DNA of 64,000 bases from an uncultured Ignavibacteria bacterium (GTDB taxonomy: Bacteria > Bacteroidota > Ignavibacteria > SZUA-365). The stretch spans positions 1 through 64,000 of the forward strand of contig CAJXVM010000005.1 of NCBI GenBank assembly GCA_913061095.1, written 5' to 3'. The notes beneath the pieces were generated by a model that was given only the letters and a program-made list of their open reading frames with translations, was not told where the DNA came from and did not search any database. This document shows, piece after piece, positions 1 to 8,403 of this stretch (position 1 is the first letter of the stretch; every line of letters begins with the position of its first letter). The translations under genes and the position numbers were made by a program.

Positions 1-375
1 TTTACCCCCCCCCCCCCCGGAATTGTTGGCACTGTTTTTGTGTGATTAGTTCCATAAAAACTGGAACAAGACGGCATCGCGAAGGCGGTACCAATTTGAT
101 AGACAAAGACGTTCGGGGTATTCGAATCGCGGAGAAAACGCTGTGATATGAGCAGGCCGGGCGGAGTGAGTTCGAAGGAGAGACTATGCAATCATATTTC
201 GAGATTGATTGCGAAGTTCAGCCGAAGGCGGTGTCGTCTGAAGTGTTCATATCGAACGTAAAGGATTTGTAATCTGAAGATATTCAATGAGATTTCGAAA
301 AGTGTATACGCATCAGCTCTGTGAACCGGGCATTATCTCAAATGCAAGCAACAACCCCAAAAAGGAGCAATCGAT
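1..375. other. AT-rich leading intergenic region with C14 tract
   Basis: No gene longer than about 30 codons can be supported here. Positions 5-18 are an uninterrupted run of 14 C. A 28-codon open frame with a good ribosome binding site lies at 186-272 and is listed separately. The base composition matches the AT-rich genes that follow and differs from the GC-rich bulk of the window. The upstream gene, if any, lies outside the window. Confidence 0.6.
186..272 (+). CDS. possible 28-residue small ORF
   Basis: The frame starts at an ATG preceded by AAGGAGAG with 4-5 bases spacing and runs 28 codons to TAA. The product begins MQSYFEIDCEVQ and contains one Cys; it has no signal peptide or membrane segment. 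The ribosome binding site is as good as any in the window, which is the main reason to list it. It lies about 100 bases before the small exported protein at 376 and could be a leader peptide or a chance frame. There is no family assignment. Confidence 0.25.
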   Translation: MQSYFEIDCEVQPKAVSSEVFISNVKDL

Positions 376-771
376 ATGAAAATTATGACAGCGAGCCTAC
401 TTATATTCATGATGGTCAGCTTCTGCATAAATGCAAAAGCTCATCATGAATACAAACTCTACAGTGAAGACAGATTATATAGTCAAGCAATGGGGCTTGA
501 AAAGTCATCGCTTGAAGAACCGATACAAGAGGCAGAGGGAGAGTTTCGTGAATTAATTGATGCGGGACCAGACAAATACACCATTAAATGTAAGCAAAAT
601 CCTCAAGCCGTCTGTTACGAATATAACACAGACGATAATTGGATCAGGCTATGTGACGGTTCAGGAACGATGATTGGATACGTCACCAGTGTTGAATATA
701 TGGGAAACTATGAAGATCCAAGCACTGGTGATATCATTGATATTTATGAAGTTCAGACCGGCACTGACTAA
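376..771 (+). CDS. small exported protein of unknown function
   Basis: A 131-residue protein starting MKIMTASLLIF, with a clear signal peptide (hydrophobic residues about 5-18, cleavage near NAKA-HH). The mature part is acidic and has three cysteines in a CKQNPQAVC...LCDG arrangement. The start is fixed by AAGGAG eight bases upstream. The gene is AT-rich and sits 62 bases before a protein with a CxxC redox-like motif and a propeller-like body. In Bacteroidota, short exported peptides next to TlpA-like or 6-bladed propeller proteins form recurring but poorly understood clusters (NVEALA/BF3164-type); this resemblance is by layout only. No function is assigned. Confidence 0.7.
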   Translation: MKIMTASLLIFMMVSFCINAKAHHEYKLYSEDRLYSQAMGLEKSSLEEPIQEAEGEFRELIDAGPDKYTIKCKQNPQAVCYEYNTDDNWIRLCDGSGTMIGYVTSVEYMGNYEDPSTGDIIDIYEVQTGTD

Positions 772-833
772 ATATTTATCAGCATGATTGAGAGATGCTC
801 GGTTCGCAATAAATATTTGTAAGAACGAGAATA

Positions 834-2381
834 ATGCATAGATACAATATGGTGAGCATTTCTATTATCCTGCTGCTTTCTTTGTGTTTTCCAGAGGACA
901 GTACAGCCAGCAAGGCAAGCGATAAATACATAATCATACAGAAGGATGTATTCGAGCAACTATATAAAGACAGGGAGCGGCTGGCAATCTTCGTTGTTAA
1001 CGGAAGTAGCTGCAGCAAATGTTATTTTGCCCATAAGAGACTGGCTAATAAAGTGCAGAATACCGGAACCGATGTTATTGCGGTGATAATGGTAAACAGG
1101 CTTGTGGATTCGGTTACGTATGCAGATTATATCGATACAGGTGAACATGCGTTCATGTCGAGAGGCGATATCAGGAACTGGATTCCTGAAAGAAATGAAA
1201 ATGCCTGGTATTTCTACTGTGCAGATTCTGCTAATTTGATCGGTGGTCGATATCTGGATGAGGGAAGCGGCGAGGCATTATTGACGTTGTGTCGCAGGCA
1301 GTTGAATTCGAAAAAGAAGGTTCGCAGAATGCAACTTTCAATTTTGGATGAGACATCAGGCCCCATAGTGAAACCCACATTCAATCAGTATATCAGTGAT
1401 AGTATTCTTGTTGTTGGATCGGATGCAGATTTGGTGTTGCGAGCTTTTAATGCATATGATGGTGCCGAAGTCTGGAATAGTCAATTTAGCGAAAATGATT
1501 TTTCGAATGCATTGGATTCAAATGAGTCAATAGCGCATGACAGGATGATGTTCCGGCCAGGTATTATAGCTGCAGAATGGTATTCTGATTCATCAGTCTT
1601 TGCCGTAGGAACAATTGTCAGCTCACGCTTTAATCCTGAAAGAGGCCGTACTGCCATAGGTGTGCGAAACTTTATTTCGGAAATCGATCCGAGGACAAAC
1701 AGAATAAAATGGGTGAAGTCGCCAGCTTTGATAAATGATGCGATAGCAGCGATGAGCATGTATAACGCCCAGATACGATATCCAAAGCTCTTTATTACAC
1801 AATGTCCATGGGACGCGAAAGGTGAGGCTGTGTATGAGTCGAATACTCTCAGTGTCGTGGATATTGCGTCTGGTGAGGTTATCAAAACATCACCACTTGA
1901 CAGCGCGTATAAAATTCTTGGGATAGAAGATAATATAGCCAATGGCTATTTTTGCTCATTGAACGGCGAATTGTGGACAGGCCAACCGCTGCGGCCATAT
2001 ATAAGGAATGAAGCGACCGGGCGGAAAATGAAGCTGATAGGTAGGCCGTATCATAACTATTATGATAAACTTTATCATATGTCAAGAAAGCACAACCTGT
2101 CCGGAATGTCGGCATACGAAAAATACAAAACGTATCATATTGAATCGCTGTTAAGTGGTATGTATTCCTTGGGCGATAATCATGTTGCAATCATGATGTA
2201 TAGAAAGGACGGGAATGGCGCTACACACGAATGGCTGGATGTCTATGATGTACGTGCAGAGAAGATGGTATGGAGTCAGGAAATGGTGCCTGGATGGACG
2301 ATTCAGATGGGTGAAACGGCGCTGATGAGAGTTGAGTTAGTGGACAATCGATATGTAGTAGCTACATATACTATCGATTGA
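834..2381 (+). CDS. exported protein with thioredoxin-like N-terminus and propeller-like body
   Basis: A 515-residue protein. Residues about 5-25 form a signal peptide (MVSISIILLLSLCF). Residues about 45-150 look thioredoxin-like: a beta-strand (LAIFVVNGSS) runs into CSKC, the CxxC position of a thiol-disulfide site, followed by a helix (YFAHKRLANKVQ). The rest (about 170-515) has repeated beta-strand patterns such as VVGSDADLVLRAFNAYDGAEVWNSQF and DVYDVRAEKMVWSQEM, typical of PQQ/WD-like propeller blades. It is AT-rich and probably co-transcribed with the 131-residue exported protein upstream. A role in handling that small protein's cysteines is conceivable but is inference. The ribosome binding site is weak, as is common in Bacteroidota. 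Confidence 0.6.
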   Translation: MHRYNMVSISIILLLSLCFPEDSTASKASDKYIIIQKDVFEQLYKDRERLAIFVVNGSSCSKCYFAHKRLANKVQNTGTDVIAVIMVNRLVDSVTYADYIDTGEHAFMSRGDIRNWIPERNENAWYFYCADSANLIGGRYLDEGSGEALLTLCRRQLNSKKKVRRMQLSILDETSGPIVKPTFNQYISDSILVVGSDADLVLRAFNAYDGAEVWNSQFSENDFSNALDSNESIAHDRMMFRPGIIAAEWYSDSSVFAVGTIVSSRFNPERGRTAIGVRNFISEIDPRTNRIKWVKSPALINDAIAAMSMYNAQIRYPKLFITQCPWDAKGEAVYESNTLSVVDIASGEVIKTSPLDSAYKILGIEDNIANGYFCSLNGELWTGQPLRPYIRNEATGRKMKLIGRPYHNYYDKLYHMSRKHNLSGMSAYEKYKTYHIESLLSGMYSLGDNHVAIMMYRKDGNGATHEWLDVYDVRAEKMVWSQEMVPGWTIQMGETALMRVELVDNRYVVATYTID

Positions 2382-2512
2382 GGCGTGTGTCTCAGGTACA
2401 ACAAATTCGCCTTTTCCTCTCTCGGCGGATTCGGAGGACAGGCAGCGTATAATCCACCTGGTCCGAAGACTGGGGGGAGATCATATTATCATGGTTTTTT
2501 AGAAGCCTGCTA

Positions 2513-2938
2513 ATGAGTTTATTCAAAACCGAGTGTACATTTCAACCCACCTCATGTCGCACCTCTATTGAGACAATAGAAAGGGCGCTAAAGGGCTTGG
2601 CAGATGGGCAATACATGCTTGAACTTGTTGATAAATCACAGAATAAACTAACACTGAGGATCAATCGTACGCATTCTGTTGGGATTATTTTACCAATCGC
2701 CAAGCCGATATTACATATTAAACTTGTCGACGAAGATAAGATTATGGAGTACTCGGTAAATTGGTACGATTACTGGACTCTGGGCCCAACTTCTGTATTG
2801 ATTTTCCTGCTCTACATCCTTTCTGATGTATTCGGCATATTTTTAGCGTTAACACTGCTTGCTGTTGCCACTCTCGTCGTAATTAGCGACCGGCGAATAA
2901 TATTGAAACAGGTAAATGAAGCCCTTCTAAAAATGTAG
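2513..2938 (+). CDS. small membrane protein of unknown function
   Basis: A 141-residue protein. The first 85 residues are soluble and beta-rich (YMLELVDKSQNKLTLRIN). Residues about 90-127 form two closely spaced hydrophobic segments (TSVLIFLLYILSDVFGIFLA and LTLLAVATLVVI) separated by very little, so the protein probably inserts as a hairpin with both ends on the same side. It ends with a short charged helix. There is no strong ribosome binding site. It shares the AT-rich composition of the two genes before it and is followed by a strand switch to GC-rich DNA, so it marks the right edge of the AT-rich block. Confidence 0.6.
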   Translation: MSLFKTECTFQPTSCRTSIETIERALKGLADGQYMLELVDKSQNKLTLRINRTHSVGIILPIAKPILHIKLVDEDKIMEYSVNWYDYWTLGPTSVLIFLLYILSDVFGIFLALTLLAVATLVVISDRRIILKQVNEALLKM

Positions 2939-3047
2939 TAAAAAAGAACAAGCCGCGCATTACTGCTTTGGTAACATAGGTGAAAATACAACAACGCCGG
3001 GAGCAATCGCCCCCGTCGCGTTTATAAAACAGCGACATCCTTCCGGA

Positions 3048-3677
3048 TTACTTCATCAACATCATGCGCAGCGTGAGCTGTCCGTCTCCGGTGCGGAGAC
3101 GGTAAAGGTATACGCCGCTCTGAAGCTCGGCGGCATTGTATTCGATGGAATAATCGCCGGGCTGCCGGTGTTCGTCGACGATGACATCCACCTTCTCGCC
3201 GAGCAGGTTGTAAACGGAGAGCCGTACGTGCCCGCCGCGCTCTAGGGAGTAGCGGATGGTGGTCGAGGGATTGAACGGGTTCGGATAGTTCTGATACAGG
3301 CGCATGACGTCGGGCAGCATGGCAGGGTCCACCGCGCTGGTGACGAAGCTGCCGCAGAACATGCATCCCGCGCCGGATGAGGCGGTGTGACTCGCGGCGG
3401 ATGCGACGTGCAGCACGGCCGCCTGGCCGATGATGGAATGCGCGTTGACGGCGGCGCCCGAAGCGGAGGACATTCCTCCGCCGCTGTCGAAGACGTCGAA
3501 GGCGATGGCGTAGCTCGCGCTGGACTGCGCAGACAGCACTCCCGCGGATGCGAGCAGAAGCGCCGCGCAGAGCAGCATGCGCCGAAGCAGTGCGGTCGGA
3601 TGCGGTCCGGACCGATGCCGCGCATGTGCGTCCCGTTCGGACAGCCGTGCCATGCGACTGAATATACTCCTCATCAT
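3048..3677 (-). CDS. T9SS-sorted secreted protein, small
   Basis: A 209-residue protein with an N-terminal signal sequence (hydrophobic MLLCAALLLASAGVLSAQ at about 35-51, after a long basic leader) and a C-terminal type IX sorting domain. The sorting domain starts at RLYQNYPNPFNPSTTIRYSL and continues with the usual VYNLLGEKV, PGDYSIEYNA and GVYLYRLRTGD elements. T9SS proteins with this domain are carried across the outer membrane and the domain is cleaved. The body between is short (about 90 residues) and contains CMFC. ATG at 3677 follows GGAGGTG and overlaps the stop of the collagen-like gene by four bases, so the pair is translationally coupled. The collagen-like partner has no sorting domain. 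Confidence 0.85.
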   Translation of the reverse strand: MMRSIFSRMARLSERDAHARHRSGPHPTALLRRMLLCAALLLASAGVLSAQSSASYAIAFDVFDSGGGMSSASGAAVNAHSIIGQAAVLHVASAASHTASSGAGCMFCGSFVTSAVDPAMLPDVMRLYQNYPNPFNPSTTIRYSLERGGHVRLSVYNLLGEKVDVIVDEHRQPGDYSIEYNAAELQSGVYLYRLRTGDGQLTLRMMLMK

Positions 3678-5668
3678 TGTGTCACCTCCCGCGGCGCGCC
3701 GGATTCCGGTGCGGTGAATTCCTCCATGCGCGCATCCTCGTAATTGCGGCGCTTCGCATTGACCTCCCAGTCGAAGGTCGCGTCCGATGTGCCGTCCATC
3801 AGCTCACGCACGATGAAGTAATCCTCGCCCTTCTCCGCGACGTACAGTCCGTTGCACTGCGCGGTCGGGGTCAGGCGTACGTGGATGGGATGCGCGTCAT
3901 CGACATGCGCGGTCTCGAGGAACATCGGATCGAGCGCGATGCGGATTTCACCGTCCTCGAGTTTGCCGAATCCGCGGTCGCTGAACCACAGTTCGGTGGA
4001 TTCCTCGACGTACATTTTGCGCATGCCGTAGGATTCGGTGCTGACCAGGGCGTTCTTCTGTCCGGTGAACAGGGAGTTGCCGTTGGGATCGATATGCGCG
4101 ATGTATTGATTCGATGGCGGCGCGTTGGGATCCTTGATCGAGAAACCGTCGAAGGGACTCAGCTCCATGATGTAGCCGTTCGTCAGCGGCAGGAACATGC
4201 CGAAGGGCGTGAATTCCAGCCAGGCGCCGGTCTCGAGCAGGATGCGCAGTCCGAGCATGAACGACACCAGGCGGAAGAATTCCGACTGTCCGTTGCGGTT
4301 GAAGTTGATCTGACGGCTGCCGGTGGAATCCACCAGATGCAGGCTGCGGAAATAGCCCTCGCCGTCGGGCGCGATGACTGCCGAGGGCATGCCCGTCGCG
4401 GGATCCCGTGTGACGAATCCGCGCGACGATACGCCGCTGCCCGTCACCACGGTGGTGTCGCGCTGCGTGGGATCCTGCGGATTCTGCGAGATGAAATACT
4501 CCGGCTTGTGATGCCAGGAGCCGTTGGTGTCGAGGCGGGCGATTTCCTCGCCGGAGTGGGGATTGACGATGCGCACGGCCGGCGTGGATATGCCGTCGCC
4601 GCGCACGACGGTCGTGTCGGATTCCTGCGGATTGCGGGGATTGAAGGTGATGTAGCGCTCGGGCATGCGGTGGACGGAACCGGACGAGTCGAACTCCACC
4701 ACGCGGTTGAAGTCGTAAAGTCCGCTCACGTCGGGATCGATGATGTGCATGCTGCGCGCGTAGATCTCGCCGGTGGAGTCGATGCGCAGCTTCGCCCGTG
4801 CGCTGTCCTGTCCGCCCACGGTAATGCCGCGGCGGAAGTGCTCGTTGCCTTCGTGCATGGAGCGCCCGGTCACGGTCAGATCCTCGACGACGATGGTGTC
4901 GCCAACGCCGCCCGGCGGACCCGGATCGCCTTTGGGTCCCTTGCAGTCGCTGGCATCCCACACTCCGTCGCCGTTTGTATCCTCGCCGGGATCCTTGACG
5001 CCGTTGCCGTTGGTATCCCAGCAGTTGATGCCGTCTTTTCCGTCTTTTCCGTTTGCACCGGCAGGTCCTCTCGGTCCGCGCGGACCCATGGGTCCCTGGC
5101 AGTCGGCCACGTCGACGACACCGTCACCGTTGATATCCTCGGTGGCGAGGTCTTTCATGCCATTGCCGTTGAGATCCCAGCAGCTGATGCCGTCCGCGCC
5201 CGGCGGTCCCGCGGGTCCGCGGGGTCCTTCCGGCAGCGGCTGTTTGAGCGAATCCGCATACAGCGCCACCATGGCGACCGGAGCGGGATAGATCGGGATG
5301 GGCGGATTGAGTGTCTCGCCGTCGACGGTCAGGCGCAGCGCAACGCGCTTCTGGAAGATCAGCGGCGGCAGGGGATTGTTTGTCGTGTCCACGCTGCCGA
5401 TGGCGTGTTCGAATATGCCGTCTTCGACCTGCAGGCTCTGCACGGTCTCGCTGAAGAGCACGGCGAGCGGACTGCTGTCGAGATCGACGATTTCAAAACG
5501 GATGGTGCGCTGTCCGTCGATCTTCACGCCGCTCGCATCGGTCAGGCAGCCCTGGTAGTGGAACACCCGCTGCACGGGCGGCGACGGCTGCTGCGCCTGC
5601 AGCCGGACGACGGCCGGAAGCAGCAGCATTGCGGTGAACAGAAACAGACTGTATCGGAATACATGCAT
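3674..5668 (-). CDS. exported collagen-like protein with calcium-binding-type repeats
   Basis: The chosen start gives 664 residues; ATG at 5668 is preceded by GGAGGAG, and upstream in-frame codons lack this. Residues 1-25 are a signal peptide (LFLFTAMLLLPAVVRLQAQ). Residues about 140-265 are Gly-X-X collagen triplets (GPRGPAGPPGADG, GPMGPRGPRGPAG) interrupted twice by near-identical Asp/Asn modules (CWDLNGNGMKD..., CWDTNGNGVKD...) each ending in DC. These modules resemble EF-hand, dockerin or thrombospondin type 3 calcium loops. After them come repeated YITFNPRNPQESDTTVV / YFISQNPQDPTQRDTTVV units and a C-terminal domain with FDWEVNAKRR. It probably forms a trimeric surface stalk. The role is unknown. 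Confidence 0.8.
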   Translation of the reverse strand: MHVFRYSLFLFTAMLLLPAVVRLQAQQPSPPVQRVFHYQGCLTDASGVKIDGQRTIRFEIVDLDSSPLAVLFSETVQSLQVEDGIFEHAIGSVDTTNNPLPPLIFQKRVALRLTVDGETLNPPIPIYPAPVAMVALYADSLKQPLPEGPRGPAGPPGADGISCWDLNGNGMKDLATEDINGDGVVDVADCQGPMGPRGPRGPAGANGKDGKDGINCWDTNGNGVKDPGEDTNGDGVWDASDCKGPKGDPGPPGGVGDTIVVEDLTVTGRSMHEGNEHFRRGITVGGQDSARAKLRIDSTGEIYARSMHIIDPDVSGLYDFNRVVEFDSSGSVHRMPERYITFNPRNPQESDTTVVRGDGISTPAVRIVNPHSGEEIARLDTNGSWHHKPEYFISQNPQDPTQRDTTVVTGSGVSSRGFVTRDPATGMPSAVIAPDGEGYFRSLHLVDSTGSRQINFNRNGQSEFFRLVSFMLGLRILLETGAWLEFTPFGMFLPLTNGYIMELSPFDGFSIKDPNAPPSNQYIAHIDPNGNSLFTGQKNALVSTESYGMRKMYVEESTELWFSDRGFGKLEDGEIRIALDPMFLETAHVDDAHPIHVRLTPTAQCNGLYVAEKGEDYFIVRELMDGTSDATFDWEVNAKRRNYEDARMEEFTAPESGAPREVTQ

Positions 5669-5783
5669 GGCATCTCCTCCATGGTGATTGATGGATACGT
5701 GGTGTTGAAGGTGCGATATCAGGCAATGCGTACGGCCGTGGCGCCGGATTCCGGGCCGCGGCTGATGAACGTCTGAAAATGTA

Positions 5784-5811
5784 TTGGACAATAGGATATT
5801 ACAGATATGAA
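5784..5811 (+). promoter_or_regulatory. possible sigma70-type promoter for the lipoprotein gene
   Basis: TTGGAC at 5784-5789 and TATGAA at 5806-5811 are 16 bases apart, about 100 bases before the lipoprotein start, in the divergent region. FCB housekeeping promoters often depart from this consensus, so the call is weak. Confidence 0.25.
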
Positions 5812-5912
5812 TTGGCAATGTCAAGCATCACCGCATTGTTGCTCTTTTTCCCTTTATTTTCTCCCGGAATTACAGTAGGATGCAGGCGTGTATGACATCA
5901 CGCGAGGCTGAT

Positions 5913-6434
5913 ATGCTGAAACACACCATTGTGCTCGTCCTGCTCGTGCCGCTGCTGGGAATGATCTCCGGTTGCGGGGACGATGGCGGAGACGCGCCGG
6001 TCAACGTGCCGGAGACATCGGAGATGACCGTGTCGCTGGTCGAAGTTGAGGGATGCAAGACGTTCACGCGCGGCGAAGCGGGCAGCGACCGTTCCTGCGT
6101 GCAGTACACCTACGATCCCGCGCAGCGCACGCTGCGGATGCTGCATGTGAACGCCGGTTTCAACTGCTGTCCGGAAGAGTTCGGCATGGACGTGCACCTC
6201 GATGGGGATGTGATCACAATCACGGAATCCGAGGTGGGACCGAACTGCCGCTGTAACTGCCTGTACGATCTGGATATCCTCATCGAGCATGTGCCCGCCG
6301 CAATATACCGGGTCGTCTTCGAAGAGCCGTACCGCAGCGAAAAGGAGGAAGCGATTGATTTCCGCATCGACCTCACCGCGGAAACCGCCGGCGAGCATTG
6401 CGTCCCCCGCTCGATGTACCCCTGGGGTATGTGA
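5913..6434 (+). CDS. Cys-rich lipoprotein of unknown function
   Basis: From ATG at 5913 the product has 173 residues. An in-frame ATG at 5880 would add eleven residues before the signal peptide and has a poorer context. Residues 1-20 form a lipoprotein signal (LLVPLLGMISGC), and the lipobox Cys is followed by GDDGG. The mature protein has paired cysteines (FNCCPEE and CRCNCLYDLDI) and alternating beta strands (DVHLDGDVITITESE). The cysteine pattern, with NCC followed about 35 residues later by CxCxC, occurs in other small FCB lipoproteins of unknown role. The gene stands alone between a divergent collagen-like gene and a convergent glycosyltransferase. Confidence 0.7.
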   Translation: MLKHTIVLVLLVPLLGMISGCGDDGGDAPVNVPETSEMTVSLVEVEGCKTFTRGEAGSDRSCVQYTYDPAQRTLRMLHVNAGFNCCPEEFGMDVHLDGDVITITESEVGPNCRCNCLYDLDILIEHVPAAIYRVVFEEPYRSEKEEAIDFRIDLTAETAGEHCVPRSMYPWGM

Positions 6435-6494
6435 GCAACTGAAAAACGAATATCGAGCCCTCACAACCTAACACGCTACGGAACGCTGGAGTGA

Positions 6495-8066
6495 CTAAGG
6501 GCCGGCTTCGATAACGATGACCTTCCCCTTGTAATGTTCCTTTTTTGTATATCGCTGAATAAGTTTCAAATAGTTCTCCGGGTACGTAAGAAATGTGGTT
6601 GTATCAACATTTTTATATGCTCCCAGCAATCTATCGAGTTCCCTTTGATTCAATTCAGACTCTGTCGACATTCTGTCCGTCAGTATGATGTTCACACAGG
6701 GCTTTTTCTGAGCAACTCCATGCGGTTCATTCCTGATAATAGCATCAGCGGTCTCGAGTATGTCAATCGATAAACCGTTGTGCTTCTCGTAGTATCGCAA
6801 AACATGAGATTCGTCTGATACAACGGGACATCCACTGTCCACAATCTGCTTTGAGATATCGCCCCACGGTGTAGCATACACTGGCATAAAGAAATGCCGG
6901 TCATTGATGTAGTTGTACCAACCATATGTCAGCATAATAATCCACAAGACAACTCCCGGCAGGTACTTTCTGCTGCTGCCGGTAATTGGCGATATAAGCA
7001 CGACAAAAAGATGTGGGTACACATAGAGAGACCGGGATGGTGTGTAGACAAAGCTTGTATGAGTCGATATGTATGTAGTGATTATTGATGTCATCATCAA
7101 GCCTGTGATCGCCACCAGCAACAACGGCCACTCTCTTATGGCCCTCTTCCATGAACGATTATACATGTATACAGCGACCAGCGCGGTAATCGCTGTCGCG
7201 GCGATCGTCAGATCAATAGCCTCAGTCGGCAAGATTGTCTCTCCGATCAAGTATGAGTAGAATGAATATGCATATTTAATTAATATGGAATATGCTGATT
7301 CGTTAAAATGCGCAGTGCTGCCCGCTTCGGTAATTTGCTTCAGCTGCCCGAATAGAATGTTGCCCCACGGAGCGAACAATGTAATGGCCCCAACAATCGT
7401 ATAAGAATATATTATGATATGCCTCCTGGCGCGGATGAGCACAATAATAACGTGCGCGATCATGATCATCGCACTTGGATAATCTGTATACAGTAGCAGC
7501 GCATACATCACAGCAACATATACTACATATTTTTTATTTTCGCTGTTCAGAAACCGTAAAAGATAATATGTAGAGAATACCGCAATGGATGCGGCCATGG
7601 CATAATATCTCAACATCACACCATACAGGAGGATGGGCATACTCAGAGCGAATACGATCGAATAGATGTATTTGCGATCATCCACCCGGTATCTGATAAT
7701 AATAATACTGGAATACAGCAGCATTACCAGATTCACGCCCTGGAATATCTTCAGACTAATAATGCTGGCGCCAAATATTTCTATCCATATTTTTAGAATA
7801 ACAAAATACAGTGGCGGATGATAATCACTCGAAAGCTTATCAAACAGCATTGACCACGTCCCATCTGCAAATTGTACGCTGAGAACTTCATCTCCCCAGA
7901 GGTCTTTCGTCAGAAAGTTTACAAAAACAAGCAGTGCGGCTGCAGCGCATGCGATGAGTAATGCATTTTTACTATTATTTATGCCGCTGTGGGGGGGGAT
8001 TTGTTTTCGGGCAGGTGTTCTCTTGGCATCGAGAAACTCTCCAATATAGAAATGGAACGAACTCAT
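6495..8066 (-). CDS. GT39-family glycosyltransferase, polytopic membrane protein
   Basis: A 523-residue membrane protein of the ArnT/PMT (GT-C) fold. It transfers a sugar from a polyprenyl-phosphate donor on the periplasmic side. After TM1 (about 34-52) comes the family signature LWGDEVLSVQFADGTW, with the acidic pair D59-E60 in the first loop, and then DYHPPLYFVILKIW before TM2. About ten further hydrophobic segments follow, then a soluble periplasmic C-terminal domain of about 130 residues. The gene is AT-rich compared with its neighbours. There is no clear ribosome binding site before 8066. A run of eight C (coding strand) lies in codons 24-26, before TM1, so slippage there would shut the gene off. 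Substrate unknown. Confidence 0.8.
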   Translation of the reverse strand: MSSFHFYIGEFLDAKRTPARKQIPPHSGINNSKNALLIACAAAALLVFVNFLTKDLWGDEVLSVQFADGTWSMLFDKLSSDYHPPLYFVILKIWIEIFGASIISLKIFQGVNLVMLLYSSIIIIRYRVDDRKYIYSIVFALSMPILLYGVMLRYYAMAASIAVFSTYYLLRFLNSENKKYVVYVAVMYALLLYTDYPSAMIMIAHVIIVLIRARRHIIIYSYTIVGAITLFAPWGNILFGQLKQITEAGSTAHFNESAYSILIKYAYSFYSYLIGETILPTEAIDLTIAATAITALVAVYMYNRSWKRAIREWPLLLVAITGLMMTSIITTYISTHTSFVYTPSRSLYVYPHLFVVLISPITGSSRKYLPGVVLWIIMLTYGWYNYINDRHFFMPVYATPWGDISKQIVDSGCPVVSDESHVLRYYEKHNGLSIDILETADAIIRNEPHGVAQKKPCVNIILTDRMSTESELNQRELDRLLGAYKNVDTTTFLTYPENYLKLIQRYTKKEHYKGKVIVIEAGP

Positions 8067-8403
8067 CTACAGTACGGCATCAAGCATTTCACTACAACGC
8101 ACGATGCGTAATGCAATTGCGTGGTATTATTATAGAAAGATTTTTGGCCTGTACAAGGCTCGTCACACGAATCTGTGCGTAGAAAGTGCGTCTGAATCGT
8201 TTGTACCCTATTGAAAATGGACGGACTGTCTCCGCTTTTTCAGAGCGACAAAACTGATGATCAATCCGATGCAGTCTTCATGTCCGGGTGGTCTTGATCG
8301 GCCTCAAACCATCAACAGATTCATGTGAGGAGCCACAAAAAAAGGCGCCCGGTCTGCAGCGACCCGGGCGCCCTGGCTCGTATGCCGTTTCCCCCATGGG
8401 CTG
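8067..8403. other. intergenic region with terminator
   Basis: There is no gene in this stretch. Its right end holds a strong minus-strand terminator (8337-8372) for the VIT-VWA operon. The left part is the presumed upstream region of the glycosyltransferase gene; no convincing promoter is visible. Confidence 0.6.
8337..8372 (-). terminator. Rho-independent terminator of the sigma/VWA operon
   Basis: A perfect 9-bp stem (GGCGCCCGG at 8344-8352 with its complement at 8364-8372) encloses an 11-base loop. On the minus strand it is followed by seven T (8343-8337). It lies 30 bases past the stop codon of the VIT-VWA gene. Confidence 0.9.

Noticed and set aside
3677-5776. Long plus-strand open frame of about 700 codons antisense to the collagen-like gene
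   Set aside because: It lacks a signal peptide or domain. The codon bias is that of a GC-rich antisense frame and the minus-strand gene has clear domains and a ribosome binding site.
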